64,000 nucleotides of DNA from an uncultured Oscillospiraceae bacterium (GTDB lineage Bacteria > Bacillota > Clostridia > Oscillospirales > JAAYXM01), in contig CAKUEM010000004.1 of NCBI GenBank assembly GCA_934646115.1, forward strand, positions 1 to 64,000. Reading direction: 5' to 3'. Below, piece after piece: positions 8,310-16,338 of this stretch (position 1 is its first letter; every line of letters starts with the position of its first letter). The notes under the pieces are model-generated. The model did no database searches and was not told the DNA's origin. It saw nothing but the letters and a program-made list of their open reading frames with translations. The translations under genes were made by a program, and so were the position numbers.

Positions 8310-10349
8310 TTATTCGATTACAGCCACGTCGTACACGCCGTTCACATCAAACGAGAAGGACACCTCATCGCCCTGCGTGGTAAACGCGATCTCGCGCCCA
8401 GTGCGCATGGAAAGCACACGCGTGACTGGGTGAGAAACGCGCAGAGAGACCTGCATTCCCTGACAGGGGATCGTATGCTCCAGCGGACGCCGCATAGCAG
8501 CAGTGTAGTTGGTAAAGTGAACCAGCGTGCGCGCTTCCTGCTCGCGCACATTGACTTCAACCGTTTCAAACGCGTTCGCGACCCGGATGGACGGCGCGAT
8601 CATCCGCGTGACCATGAGGGGCAGCAGCGTTTTGAAATCGGCAACGCCATACTGCGCAAAGGTTGCGCCCAGCGCGCCGGAAAGATAGATCACGCGCCCG
8701 CGCCCCACGTGCCGCTCGATCACTGAGGGGTAGGTGCTGCTGGGCAGCATACTGTAGCGCCCGGGCAGCGCTTCGTGCATGCTGGCGAGCACGGTGCAGT
8801 CATCCGCGAACTGCGCGCGCAGAACCGAGCCGGCGAAGCCCGCGGTTGGGTTCGAGGTCATCTGCTCGGCAAACGCCGGGTCATTCATCGACAGATAGCC
8901 GCAGCCCGCGTCATAATTAAGCAGCGTGCTGGACTGAATGCCGAACAGCTCGGCGAGCGCGCCGGTTGCGCGCGGATTTCCAAGCTCGTCGCACATTCCG
9001 GTGCAAAGCGTGGCGATCACATTGCCGCCAGCGTTGACATAAGCGCAAATTTTCTCTGTCGCGGCATCGTCCAGACAGACGGCATTTGGCAAAATAAGCA
9101 GCGGATAGGCGGAAAGATCATCCTCGCGCAGATTCTTCTCGTCGAGAATCGCATAGGTGAGCTGATTGCGCGCAAGGATCTCACACACACCGTCAAATTC
9201 CTTCTGCGCAGAGCCGAACCGGCTGATGCCATGGCGCTCCTTCGTTGTGAAATCCGTTTCCTCTACAGCTTCCGGGAATGCGTGGATCGACTCCTTGCTC
9301 CAGAGCACGGCCACATCCGCGCGGCGGCGGGTATCGGTGTAATATTCTTTGTTTTCAGCAAGCTCGCGGATCAGAGAAAGCGCAGCCTCACCGCTCTTGG
9401 TTTCAAAATCGTGGATCGAGCCGTGAATACCATACCAGAGGTTTGCGCCGTTTGACACGGTCGCCGCGGCGAGCAGCTCGTTCTCCTCCGGGGTCATCAT
9501 ATAACGCGCCCATGGCTGGTGGTTGCCGGCGCAGAACACCACGTAGGGCTTCCCGCCGGATTTCGCCTCCAGATAACGCGCGGTGTTGCTCGTTTTATAC
9601 AGCGACACGTTGTTCGGATCGCCATAGAAGAGGAAGCCGCCCTCGCTGCCGATAAAATCCACCTCGTTATAAATTTCATCCACATCGCCGCCGGTCACAT
9701 TTTCAGAAAGACCGGGGCTGTTTGCATAGAGAATCACGTCCGGGCGCGTTTCATGAATGATCGTGCGCACATCATGGATAAACCGTGTGGCACAGGCGCT
9801 TTTAAAGTTGCGCAGCTCACGGCGCGTGGCTTCGCTGAGCGGGTGACCGTATTGCGCAAGGAACAGACGCTGGCAATCAGGACAGAAGCAGCCTCCGCCA
9901 ATGATGGACGGACCGTCAAGGAAAATGCCCTTGATCGGCAGCTCGAGCATCTCGCGCAGACGATCGAAGAAATAATCGCGCCAGGGCGAATTCATGCAAA
10001 TCATGATCTCGTTGGTATAGCCGGGCGCGGCATTGCCGTCCGCCGTACGCTGCGCCCAGTTGTCGTGCGCGGCAAATGTTTCTTTCGATACGATGTGTGC
10101 ATTGGCGTAAAGAATAATGTTCCGGTCGGGCGACATGCTGATATAGCGGCGCACGCGCTCTTCGTCGCGCTCTTTGATGTAAAGCCCGATGACCTCCTTG
10201 CCAAATACATGCAATAGCTGCTCGGTATCGAATTTCGCGCGGTCTAAGATCGGGGGAGCAAGGAACGACTCGTCATGCTCCTGCTCAAACTGGATCGCGG
10301 CGATCAGAAGCGGGTCTTGATACCACTTTCTTGCGTTTTTCGTTGTCAT
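8310..10349 (-). CDS. Putative glycoside hydrolase with GH42-type trimerisation domain
   Basis: A 679-residue cytoplasmic protein with no signal peptide. The N-terminal two thirds look like a TIM-barrel glycosidase (aromatic and acidic motifs such as GIFLDGPSI and a CFCPDCQ cysteine cluster near residue 170, like the zinc-binding cluster of GH42 enzymes). From about residue 360 it resembles the beta-galactosidase trimerisation (glutamine amidotransferase-like) domain: VAVLWSKES, AILDEKNL, LLILPNAVCLDD, YVNAGGNVIAT. A beta-sandwich tail follows. It probably cleaves a short imported oligosaccharide; the sugar is unknown and beta-galactosidase should not be assumed. The start has AAAGGAG at 8-nt spacing. 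It stands alone, without transporter or regulator genes, between uppP and upp, and has its own promoter and terminator. Confidence 0.6.
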   Translation of the reverse strand: MTTKNARKWYQDPLLIAAIQFEQEHDESFLAPPILDRAKFDTEQLLHVFGKEVIGLYIKERDEERVRRYISMSPDRNIILYANAHIVSKETFAAHDNWAQRTADGNAAPGYTNEIMICMNSPWRDYFFDRLREMLELPIKGIFLDGPSIIGGGCFCPDCQRLFLAQYGHPLSEATRRELRNFKSACATRFIHDVRTIIHETRPDVILYANSPGLSENVTGGDVDEIYNEVDFIGSEGGFLFYGDPNNVSLYKTSNTARYLEAKSGGKPYVVFCAGNHQPWARYMMTPEENELLAAATVSNGANLWYGIHGSIHDFETKSGEAALSLIRELAENKEYYTDTRRRADVAVLWSKESIHAFPEAVEETDFTTKERHGISRFGSAQKEFDGVCEILARNQLTYAILDEKNLREDDLSAYPLLILPNAVCLDDAATEKICAYVNAGGNVIATLCTGMCDELGNPRATGALAELFGIQSSTLLNYDAGCGYLSMNDPAFAEQMTSNPTAGFAGSVLRAQFADDCTVLASMHEALPGRYSMLPSSTYPSVIERHVGRGRVIYLSGALGATFAQYGVADFKTLLPLMVTRMIAPSIRVANAFETVEVNVREQEARTLVHFTNYTAAMRRPLEHTIPCQGMQVSLRVSHPVTRVLSMRTGREIAFTTQGDEVSFSFDVNGVYDVAVIE

Positions 10350-10476
10350 GTTGCTAACTCCTTTATTTGCAAATGAAGTGCGTTTCTCTCTCAAAATGCT
10401 CTGAAAAGAGCAGAAACGATGTCAATGCGCGTGATGAATACAAGAAGCGCAAGGCTTGATATCTTGATTCTAAAGC

Positions 10477-10508
10477 GTGAGGCGCGCATTGTCAATGCAC
10501 TTATGTTT
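10477..10508 (-). promoter_or_regulatory. Promoter with overlapping palindromic operator for the glycosidase gene
   Basis: On the minus strand: TTGACA (10500-10505), 17-nt spacer, TAGAAT (10477-10482), about 130 nt upstream of the start codon. A perfect 13-bp palindrome, GCATTG-N-CAATGC (10496-10508), covers the -35 box, a natural place for a repressor. The rest of 10350-10656 is AT-rich with a small GCTCT/AGAGC hairpin near 10396-10412 and no coding potential that I can see. Confidence 0.6.
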
Positions 10509-10610
10509 GAATTCAAAATAAAAACATTGTCTAATGTTATATTTTCAAGGGAATCTGTCTCTAAGCCGCGAAAAGGGGAAACTACAGGGAAAAGATTGCA
10601 GATTCGCGCA

Positions 10611-10646
10611 AGAAAACGGCGCACACTATCTCAAATAGCGCGCGCC
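10611..10646 (-). terminator. Terminator downstream of upp
   Basis: A 12-bp stem with two G-U pairs (10618-10629 with 10635-10646), then a short T-rich stretch on the minus strand, 10 nt after the upp stop. Confidence 0.55.
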
Positions 10647-10656
10647 GCAAAAGTGT

Positions 10657-11286
10657 TTACAGCGTTCCAAACAGGCGGTCGCCGGCGTCGCCAAGACCCG
10701 GAACGATATACCCGTTTTCGTTTAAATGATCGTCCACCATGCCGCAGAAGATCTCAATATCCGGATGCGCTTCGCTGAGCGCGCGGATGCCCTCCGGCGA
10801 TGCGATGATGCACATCAGCTTGATTTTCTTCACGCCGCGCCGCTTTAAGCATTCCACCGCGGCGATCGCGCTGCCGCCCGTGGCGAGCATCGGATCGGTC
10901 ACGATGACCTGCCGCTCGGCGATATCCGGCGGGAACTTGCAGTAATATTCCACGGGCTTTAGCGTGTCATGGTCGCGATAAAGACCAATGTGACCGACCT
11001 TTGAGGCCGGGATCAGACTCATGAGCGAATCGACCATGCCCAGCCCTGCGCGCAGGATCGGAACGATCGTGACCTGCTTTTCCACCACCTGACCGCGCGT
11101 TTTGGCGACCGGTGTTTCCACGTCGATCTCGGTCAGCGCGAGATCACGCGTCGCCTCATAGCCCATCAGGAGGGCGATTTCGCCCGCCAGATTACGGAAG
11201 TCCTGAACCGAAGTATTTTTGTCGCGCAGAATGGTAATTTTATGATGGATCAACGGATGGTCCATGATATGCAGCTTGGAATTCAT
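10657..11286 (-). CDS. upp: Uracil phosphoribosyltransferase
   Basis: A 209-residue salvage enzyme that converts uracil and PRPP to UMP. Diagnostic segments are HPLIHHKITILRD at the N-terminus, PILRAGLGMVDS in the middle, the PRPP-binding VIVTDPMLATGGSA, and the C-terminal GLGDAGDRLFGT. The length equals the family norm. It lies 29 nt downstream of the uracil permease gene on the same strand, so uptake and phosphoribosylation are co-transcribed. The start has an AAAGGATC site. Confidence 0.97.
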   Translation of the reverse strand: MNSKLHIMDHPLIHHKITILRDKNTSVQDFRNLAGEIALLMGYEATRDLALTEIDVETPVAKTRGQVVEKQVTIVPILRAGLGMVDSLMSLIPASKVGHIGLYRDHDTLKPVEYYCKFPPDIAERQVIVTDPMLATGGSAIAAVECLKRRGVKKIKLMCIIASPEGIRALSEAHPDIEIFCGMVDDHLNENGYIVPGLGDAGDRLFGTL

Positions 11287-11315
11287 AAGACAGATCCTTT
11301 CTTTCTTTCAATTAC

Positions 11316-12584
11316 TTATACATCCTTTGGGAGAATCAGGTTCAGCAGAACGCCAACGATCGTTGCGATAAAGAGACCGGAAAGGTTCAGCGACACAGCG
11401 CCGATCGTAAGCGGAATGCCGCCGATTGCGCCGAAGCCGAGGCCGGTTGTTAAAATCAGCGCAACGATCACGAGGTTGCGCGAGTGCGTGAAATCAAGCT
11501 TTGCTTCTACCAGCGTGCGGATACCGATGCTCGCGATCATGCCGAAGAGCATGATCTCAACGCCGCCCTTGACCGGACCCGGAATCGTTTGCAAAAAAGC
11601 GCCGAGGTAGCCGATAAAGCCGAAGATGATCGCGAAAATTGCGGTTATGCGCAGAAGGCGCGGGTTATAGTTCTTTGTTGTGGCGAGAACGCCGGTGTTT
11701 TCAGAATATGTGGTGTTTGCAGGACCGCCGAAGAAGCCTGCCACGCAGGTTGCAAGCCCGTCGCCCAGCAGCGTGCGATGCAGACCCGGGTCTGCAAAGA
11801 AGTTTTTGCCGACTACAGCGCCGTTGGTTGTGATATCGCCAATATGCTCCATAAACGTGACGAGCGCGACCGGCGCGATCGACAGGACCGCAGCCCAGCT
11901 GAATTTCGGAAGGGTAAAGAAATTTTCGGTAACATACGGGATATTAAAGAACGTTGCGGTTTCAAACGCGGTATAATCCATCGCAAATACGCCGCCCAGA
12001 TCAAGACAGACGCACAGCAGATAGCCGGACGCCATGCCGATCAGAATCGGAACGAGCTTAAAGAAGCCCTTGGCAAAAATCGTGCAGATAATGACTACTG
12101 CGAGCGTGAAAGCTGCGATGCCGAGCGCGACCCACGCATCCGGCGTCATGCCGGCGGAGATATCCGCGCCGCCCAGCGCGTCCGTGATCGCCGTGCCGGC
12201 AAGACCGATACCGATGACCACGATGATCGGACCGGTCACGACCGGCGGGAAGATATTTTTGATATGATCCGCGCCGACGAGATAGACGATCAGCGCAAAG
12301 AGCAGGTAAACAAGACCCGCGGCGATAATACCGCCCTGCGCATAGGGGATGCCCATTTCATTTACGATCATGGAGATCGGCGCGATAAACGCAAACGATG
12401 AACCGAGGAAAACCGGAACTTCAAATTTTGTGCACAGGTGGAAAATCAGCGTGCCGATACCGGCGGTCACCAATGCGGTCGCCGGGCTTAAGCCGGTCAG
12501 CAGCGGGACGAGAATGGTTGCGCCGAACATGGCGAAGAGATGCTGAACACTCAGTGCGAGATCTTTTCCTGTGAGTCTTTGCAT
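11316..12584 (-). CDS. uraA: Uracil permease (NCS2 family)
   Basis: A 422-residue transporter with about 14 membrane segments. LSVQHLFAMFGATILVP near the N-terminus and GDGLATCVAGFFGGPANTTYSEN are the nucleobase/cation symporter-2 signatures, the latter carrying the substrate-binding glutamate and the residues typical of the uracil branch. It imports uracil with protons for Upp, encoded just downstream. The start at 12584 follows GGGAGGG with a 9-nt spacer; the open frame extends upstream through the leader but that part is a transcription attenuator candidate, not protein. Confidence 0.93.
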   Translation of the reverse strand: MQRLTGKDLALSVQHLFAMFGATILVPLLTGLSPATALVTAGIGTLIFHLCTKFEVPVFLGSSFAFIAPISMIVNEMGIPYAQGGIIAAGLVYLLFALIVYLVGADHIKNIFPPVVTGPIIVVIGIGLAGTAITDALGGADISAGMTPDAWVALGIAAFTLAVVIICTIFAKGFFKLVPILIGMASGYLLCVCLDLGGVFAMDYTAFETATFFNIPYVTENFFTLPKFSWAAVLSIAPVALVTFMEHIGDITTNGAVVGKNFFADPGLHRTLLGDGLATCVAGFFGGPANTTYSENTGVLATTKNYNPRLLRITAIFAIIFGFIGYLGAFLQTIPGPVKGGVEIMLFGMIASIGIRTLVEAKLDFTHSRNLVIVALILTTGLGFGAIGGIPLTIGAVSLNLSGLFIATIVGVLLNLILPKDV

Positions 12585-12639
12585 ATGTAGACACCCTCCC
12601 ATTTGTAATTGCCACGCGCAGCGCAAAACCCGTCCTCGC

Positions 12640-12698
12640 AAAAACAGCGCCGCAAAGAGGCGCGGCGCGACCATGCAGGGACCGTTTGACCGGCATGG
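12640..12698 (-). promoter_or_regulatory. Likely transcription attenuator in the uraA-upp leader
   Basis: In the leader between promoter and uraA, two hairpins follow each other on the minus strand. A stem CCATGC/GCATGG (12693-12698 with 12671-12676) comes first. Next is a 7-bp GC stem (12662-12668 with 12647-12653) followed by a T-rich tract (12640-12646), which has the form of an intrinsic terminator placed before the gene. Such leaders in pyrimidine genes are commonly controlled by PyrR or by nucleotide-sensing reiterative transcription; I do not see a confident PyrR box. Confidence 0.5.
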
Positions 12699-12713
12699 AA
12701 TATAACCTTAAAA

Positions 12714-12742
12714 ATTATACACTATAAAAATCGATTTGAACA
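12714..12742 (-). promoter_or_regulatory. Promoter of uraA-upp
   Basis: A perfect -10 TATAAT (12714-12719 on the minus strand) with a poor -35 TGTTCA (12737-12742) at 17-nt spacing, giving a leader of about 120 nt. Confidence 0.55.
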
Positions 12743-12848
12743 GTCTTTTCGCGAAATTTGTAAAATCTGTGCAAAAAGCACGATGAATATTGGTAAAGTT
12801 GCGAAAAATCTGTCGCGCCGAATTGGCGCTTTGCACAAGGGGCGCAAG

Positions 12849-12881
12849 AAAAGGGACTTGCCCAAAAGACAAGTCCCTTTT
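12849..12881 (-). terminator. Terminator of the malic enzyme gene
   Basis: A 12-bp perfect stem (12849-12860 with 12870-12881) with a 9-nt loop, A-rich on one flank and T-rich on the other, so it could work in both directions. It lies 10 nt beyond the malic enzyme stop. Confidence 0.8.
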
Positions 12882-12891
12882 GTTACACAAA

Positions 12892-14070
12892 CTAGATGCG
12901 AGCCACGCCGCTCTTGCGCGCAGCGTCTGCCACCGCAGCGGCAACCGCCTTGGCAACACGCGGATCAAACGGAGCCGGAATGATGTAATCCGGGGTAAGA
13001 TCCTTCTCGTCGATCAGGTTCGCAATCGCGTATGCGGCAGCGACCTTCATCTCATCATTGATATCGGAAGCACGCACGTCAAGCGCACCGCGGAACACGC
13101 CCGGGAACGCAAGCACGTTGTTGATCTGGTTCGGGAAGTCGGAACGACCGGTACCGATAACCGCGGCGCCCGCAGCCTTCGCCTCGTCCGGCATGATCTC
13201 CGGAACCGGGTTACTCATAACAAAGAGCATCGGATCCTTGTTCATGCTCTTAACCATATCCTGCGTGATGATGCCCGGGCCGGAAAGGCCAAAGACGACG
13301 TCAGCGCCAACGAGCATCTCGGCAAGCGTGCCGGCCTTCTTCTCGCGGTTTGTGATTTTCGCCATCTCTTCTTTTGCGGCGTTAAGACCTTCGCGGCCTT
13401 CGTAGATCGCGCCCTTGCGGTCGCAGAGGATCACTTCCTTCAGACCGAGCGCCATGAGCAGGCGGGTCACAGCGATAGCCGCAGCGCCTGCGCCGGAAAC
13501 GACCGCCTTCAGATCGCCGATGTTCTTCTTGGTCAGGCGGCAAGCGCCGATCATCGCAGCGGCGGAAACGATCGCCGTACCATGCTGGTCATCGTGGAAG
13601 ATCGGAATATCGGAAACCTCTTTCAGCTTGCGCTCGATCTCGAAGCAGCGCGGCGCGGAGATATCCTCAAGATTCACGCCGCCGAAGCTGCCGAGCAGCA
13701 TCTTCACGGTGTTGACGATCTCATCCACATCGTGCGAGCGGATGCAGAGCGGGAACGCATCGACATCAGCGAATTCCTTAAACAGAACGCACTTGCCTTC
13801 CATAACCGGCATACCGGCCTCCGGACCGATGTCGCCCAGACCGAGAACCGCCGTACCGTCGGTAATAACAGCAACCAGGTTGCTGCGGCGGGTGTACTTA
13901 TAGCTTAAATCTACGTCTTTGCTGATCTCAAGGCACGGCTCGGCAACGCCCGGCGTATACGCAACGGACAGCTCGTCCTTATTCGTGACCTTGCAGCGGC
14001 TGATGACTTCGATTTTGCCATGCCATTTTTCATGGTCAATGATCGCTTGCTTTTTGTAATCCATTTTCAT
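12892..14070 (-). CDS. NAD(P)-dependent malic enzyme
   Basis: A 392-residue oxidative decarboxylase converting malate to pyruvate and CO2 with NAD(P)+. Short bacterial (MaeB/YtsJ-like) form without a phosphotransacetylase domain. Visible motifs are SVAYTPGVAEPC, TDGTAVLGLGDIGPEAGMPVMEGK with the substrate-binding Lys, FHDDQHGTAIV with metal-binding Asp residues, and the Rossmann VVSGAGAAAIA. Cofactor preference is not decided by the sequence alone. An ATG two codons later is an alternative start. It is transcribed alone from a good sigma-A promoter. It supplies pyruvate near fatty acid genes that consume acetyl-CoA, but no direct link is shown. Confidence 0.93.
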   Translation of the reverse strand: MKMDYKKQAIIDHEKWHGKIEVISRCKVTNKDELSVAYTPGVAEPCLEISKDVDLSYKYTRRSNLVAVITDGTAVLGLGDIGPEAGMPVMEGKCVLFKEFADVDAFPLCIRSHDVDEIVNTVKMLLGSFGGVNLEDISAPRCFEIERKLKEVSDIPIFHDDQHGTAIVSAAAMIGACRLTKKNIGDLKAVVSGAGAAAIAVTRLLMALGLKEVILCDRKGAIYEGREGLNAAKEEMAKITNREKKAGTLAEMLVGADVVFGLSGPGIITQDMVKSMNKDPMLFVMSNPVPEIMPDEAKAAGAAVIGTGRSDFPNQINNVLAFPGVFRGALDVRASDINDEMKVAAAYAIANLIDEKDLTPDYIIPAPFDPRVAKAVAAAVADAARKSGVARI

Positions 14071-14115
14071 TTACCTCCAACAAGAATATTTGCCAATATG
14101 CACTCTAATAAAACC

Positions 14116-14144
14116 ATTGTACCATTTTGCGAAAAAATTATCAA
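14116..14144 (-). promoter_or_regulatory. Sigma-A promoter of the malic enzyme gene
   Basis: TTGATA (14139-14144), 17-nt spacer, TACAAT (14116-14121) on the minus strand, about 45 nt upstream of the start codon. Confidence 0.7.
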
Positions 14145-14166
14145 TCATTTTGCGCAGTAAAATGTG

Positions 14167-15090
14167 TTATATTTTTTCCAGAATTGCGGTTAAATTTTGA
14201 TTATTATCACAAGATAGGCAGGAAATCTCCGGCGCAATGCGGCGCGCAAGCCCGGAGAGGACCTTGCCCGGACCATGCTCGATCGCCTGCGTGATCCCGG
14301 CGCTTGCAAGGTTTTGCACGGTATCGACCCAGCGCACCGGGCTGGTCATCTGCCGCGCGAGATAGGCGGGCAGATCGGAAAAATCATCGATGGGACGCCC
14401 GGTTGTGTTTGAATACACCGGGATGCTCGGCGCGGAAAACGAAATTCCGGCGATGCGCGCGGAAAATTCCTCCGCCGCGTCCTGCATCATCGCGCTGTGA
14501 AATGCGGCGTTTACGGCAAGACGCACCGCGCGCTTTGCGCCCGCATCCAGGCAGCGCTGCGCCGCCTCCGCAACGGCGGCTTCCTCCCCGGCGATCACGG
14601 TCTGCACCGGGGAATTGTAGTTGACCGGCAGCACATAGCCCGGCGTTTCGTCTGCAATCTGCGCGATTTTTTCGGCGCTTAAGCCGAGAACTGCGACCAT
14701 CGCGCCGCCGCTTTGCTCCGCGGCCTTTTGCATACAGTCGCCGCGCGCGCGGATAATTTGGAACCCATCCTCCAAACTGACCGCGCCCGCCTGCGTGAGC
14801 GCCGAGATCTCGCCCAGCGAAAATCCGGCCACAGCGTCCGGCTGCATGCCATGCTCCGCAAGCACCGCGCACGATGCGAGCGACATAGTAAAAATTGCGG
14901 GCTGGGTGTTCTTGGTCAGCGACAGTTCTTCAGTGCTTGCCGTGAAGCACAGCTTCATCAAATCAAGCCCCAGCGTGTCAGACCCCAGCTCAAACACGCG
15001 CCGCGCCGCTGCGTGATTTTCATAGAGATCACGCCCCATACCGGACACGGCAGCGCCCTGTCCGGCAAAGAAATAAGCCAAATTCGACAT
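14167..15090 (-). CDS. fabD: Malonyl-CoA:ACP transacylase
   Basis: A 307-residue enzyme that loads malonyl groups onto acyl carrier protein. Motifs: FAGQGAAVSGMGRDLY at the N-terminus, the nucleophile Ser in AGFSLGEISAL (the usual GHSLGE has Phe here in place of His), the malonyl-selective Arg region, and the catalytic His in NAAFHSAMM. The start is the ATG at 15090 with a GGGAGTG site 9 nt away. It is transcribed divergently from fabH rather than inside the fab operon, where it usually sits in Clostridia. It has its own promoter (15234-15263). Confidence 0.93.
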   Translation of the reverse strand: MSNLAYFFAGQGAAVSGMGRDLYENHAAARRVFELGSDTLGLDLMKLCFTASTEELSLTKNTQPAIFTMSLASCAVLAEHGMQPDAVAGFSLGEISALTQAGAVSLEDGFQIIRARGDCMQKAAEQSGGAMVAVLGLSAEKIAQIADETPGYVLPVNYNSPVQTVIAGEEAAVAEAAQRCLDAGAKRAVRLAVNAAFHSAMMQDAAEEFSARIAGISFSAPSIPVYSNTTGRPIDDFSDLPAYLARQMTSPVRWVDTVQNLASAGITQAIEHGPGKVLSGLARRIAPEISCLSCDNNQNLTAILEKI

Positions 15091-15142
15091 GGTTTTTATC
15101 ACTCCCATATGTTTTAATAACATTTTAATTCGTTCTGTATGA

Positions 15143-15186
15143 TTGACAAAGCATACGCTACGAAATATAATGACATAGTAGTATGC
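15143..15186 (+). promoter_or_regulatory. Consensus sigma-A promoter of the fab/acc operon with flanking inverted repeat
   Basis: A perfect TTGACA (15143-15148), 17-nt spacer and TATAAT (15166-15171). An inverted repeat, GCATAC (15151-15156) and GTATGC (15181-15186), brackets the -10 box and start region and could be an operator or a hairpin. It does not resemble the FapR site (TTAGTAC type). Confidence 0.8.
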
Positions 15187-15233
15187 CTGCGCAGCAAGTA
15201 AATTTTGGGATATCCTGCGCCTGCACTATGGAT

Positions 15234-15263
15234 AGTATACCACGGCGAGCGCGTCTCGTCCAA
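15234..15263 (-). promoter_or_regulatory. Probable fabD promoter
   Basis: TTGGAC (15258-15263), 18-nt spacer, TATACT (15234-15239) on the minus strand. It faces the fab operon promoter, so the divergent transcripts overlap by roughly 50-60 nt, which may couple their expression. Confidence 0.5.
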
Positions 15264-15292
15264 TAAAGAGCATATATAAGGAAGGGATCGCA

Positions 15293-16267
15293 TTGAAAAA
15301 CGCCAAAATCGTAGGCACAGGGCGGTATTTACCGCCGTATCGTCTGACAAATGATGCGCTTTCCCGCATGGTTGACACCTCGGACGAATGGATCGTTTCG
15401 CATACGGGAATTCGCGAGCGGCGCATAGCGCAGGGCGAAACCACGGCGGAAATGGGCTATTATGCGGCACAGCAGGCGCTGGAAAACGCGAAAATCGCGC
15501 CGGAAGAGATCGATTTGATCATCGGCAGTACGGTCACGCAGGACTCTACCTGCCCATCCATGAGCTGCATGATCCAGGGGCAGCTTGGCGCGAAAAACGC
15601 GTTCTGCTTTGATCAGGTCGCGGCGTGCAGCGGCTTTGTGTTTGCGCTCGAAACCGCGCGGCAGTATATCGCGACCGGGCGGGTGAATACTGTTTTGATC
15701 GTTGCAAGCGAGATGCTTTCTAAAATTACGGATTATACCGACCGGGCGACCTGCGTGCTGTTTGGCGACGGCGCGGGCGCGGCGGTCTTGCGCGCGGCGG
15801 ATTGCGGCGGCGTGCTCGCAAGCTACATGATGTCTGATGGGGCGCGCGGCGATGTGTTGTCTTATCGCGCATTTGAAAATAAAAGTCCGTTTGCCGTGCC
15901 GCGTGAGGATACGCTGAGCGAGCATCTTTTTATGAATGGGCACGAGGTGTATAAGTTCGCGGTGCGCGCGATGCGGCAGGGGATGGAGGCAATTTTAAAC
16001 GAGGCGGGGATCTCGGCGTCTGATCTTGCGTATATGATCCCGCATCAGGCGAATATCCGCATCATTGCGTCTATGGTCGATAAGTTTGGCATTCCGATGG
16101 AAAAAGTATATATCAATTTAGAACAATATGGAAACATGTCCTCTGCGTGCATTCCGGTCGCGCTTGATGAGCTCAACCGTGCAGGGAAGCTGAGCCGGGG
16201 CGATAAGCTCGCGCTTGTCGGCTTCGGCGGCGGCTTGACCTGCGGCGCGGCGCTGCTTGAGTGGTAG
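15293..16267 (+). CDS. fabH: 3-oxoacyl-ACP synthase III
   Basis: A 324-residue condensing enzyme that starts fatty acid synthesis by joining acetyl- or branched acyl-CoA to malonyl-ACP. The Cys-His-Asn triad is present: C112 in VAACSGF, His in IPHQANIRI near residue 250, and Asn in EQYGNMSSA near 280. The start is TTG at 15293 with AAGGAAGGG ahead. It is the first gene of the operon that runs to acpP. Primer choice (straight or branched) cannot be read from the sequence. Confidence 0.95.
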   Translation: MKNAKIVGTGRYLPPYRLTNDALSRMVDTSDEWIVSHTGIRERRIAQGETTAEMGYYAAQQALENAKIAPEEIDLIIGSTVTQDSTCPSMSCMIQGQLGAKNAFCFDQVAACSGFVFALETARQYIATGRVNTVLIVASEMLSKITDYTDRATCVLFGDGAGAAVLRAADCGGVLASYMMSDGARGDVLSYRAFENKSPFAVPREDTLSEHLFMNGHEVYKFAVRAMRQGMEAILNEAGISASDLAYMIPHQANIRIIASMVDKFGIPMEKVYINLEQYGNMSSACIPVALDELNRAGKLSRGDKLALVGFGGGLTCGAALLEW

Positions 16268-16299
16268 CGGAGGGAAGATTACGAAGAAAGGAGATGTCA

Positions 16300-16338
16300 T
16301 TGCGGAACGAAATCTGCAATGATACGTGGAAAGCATGA
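16300..16338 (+). CDS. Possible 12-codon leader peptide coupled to fabG
   Basis: A TTG codon follows a strong AAAGGAG site at good spacing and opens a frame of 12 codons, MRNEICNDTWKA. Its TGA (16336-16338) overlaps the fabG ATG (16335-16337). The fabG ATG itself has no good site close by, so ribosomes translating this mini-ORF may deliver initiation to fabG. It could be a coupling device, a regulatory leader or a remnant of a lost gene; no homology can be claimed. Confidence 0.35.
   Translation: MRNEICNDTWKA

Noticed and set aside
12585..12674. N-terminal extension of uraA over the leader
   Set aside because: It lacks a ribosome site and membrane-protein character, and covers the attenuator hairpins.
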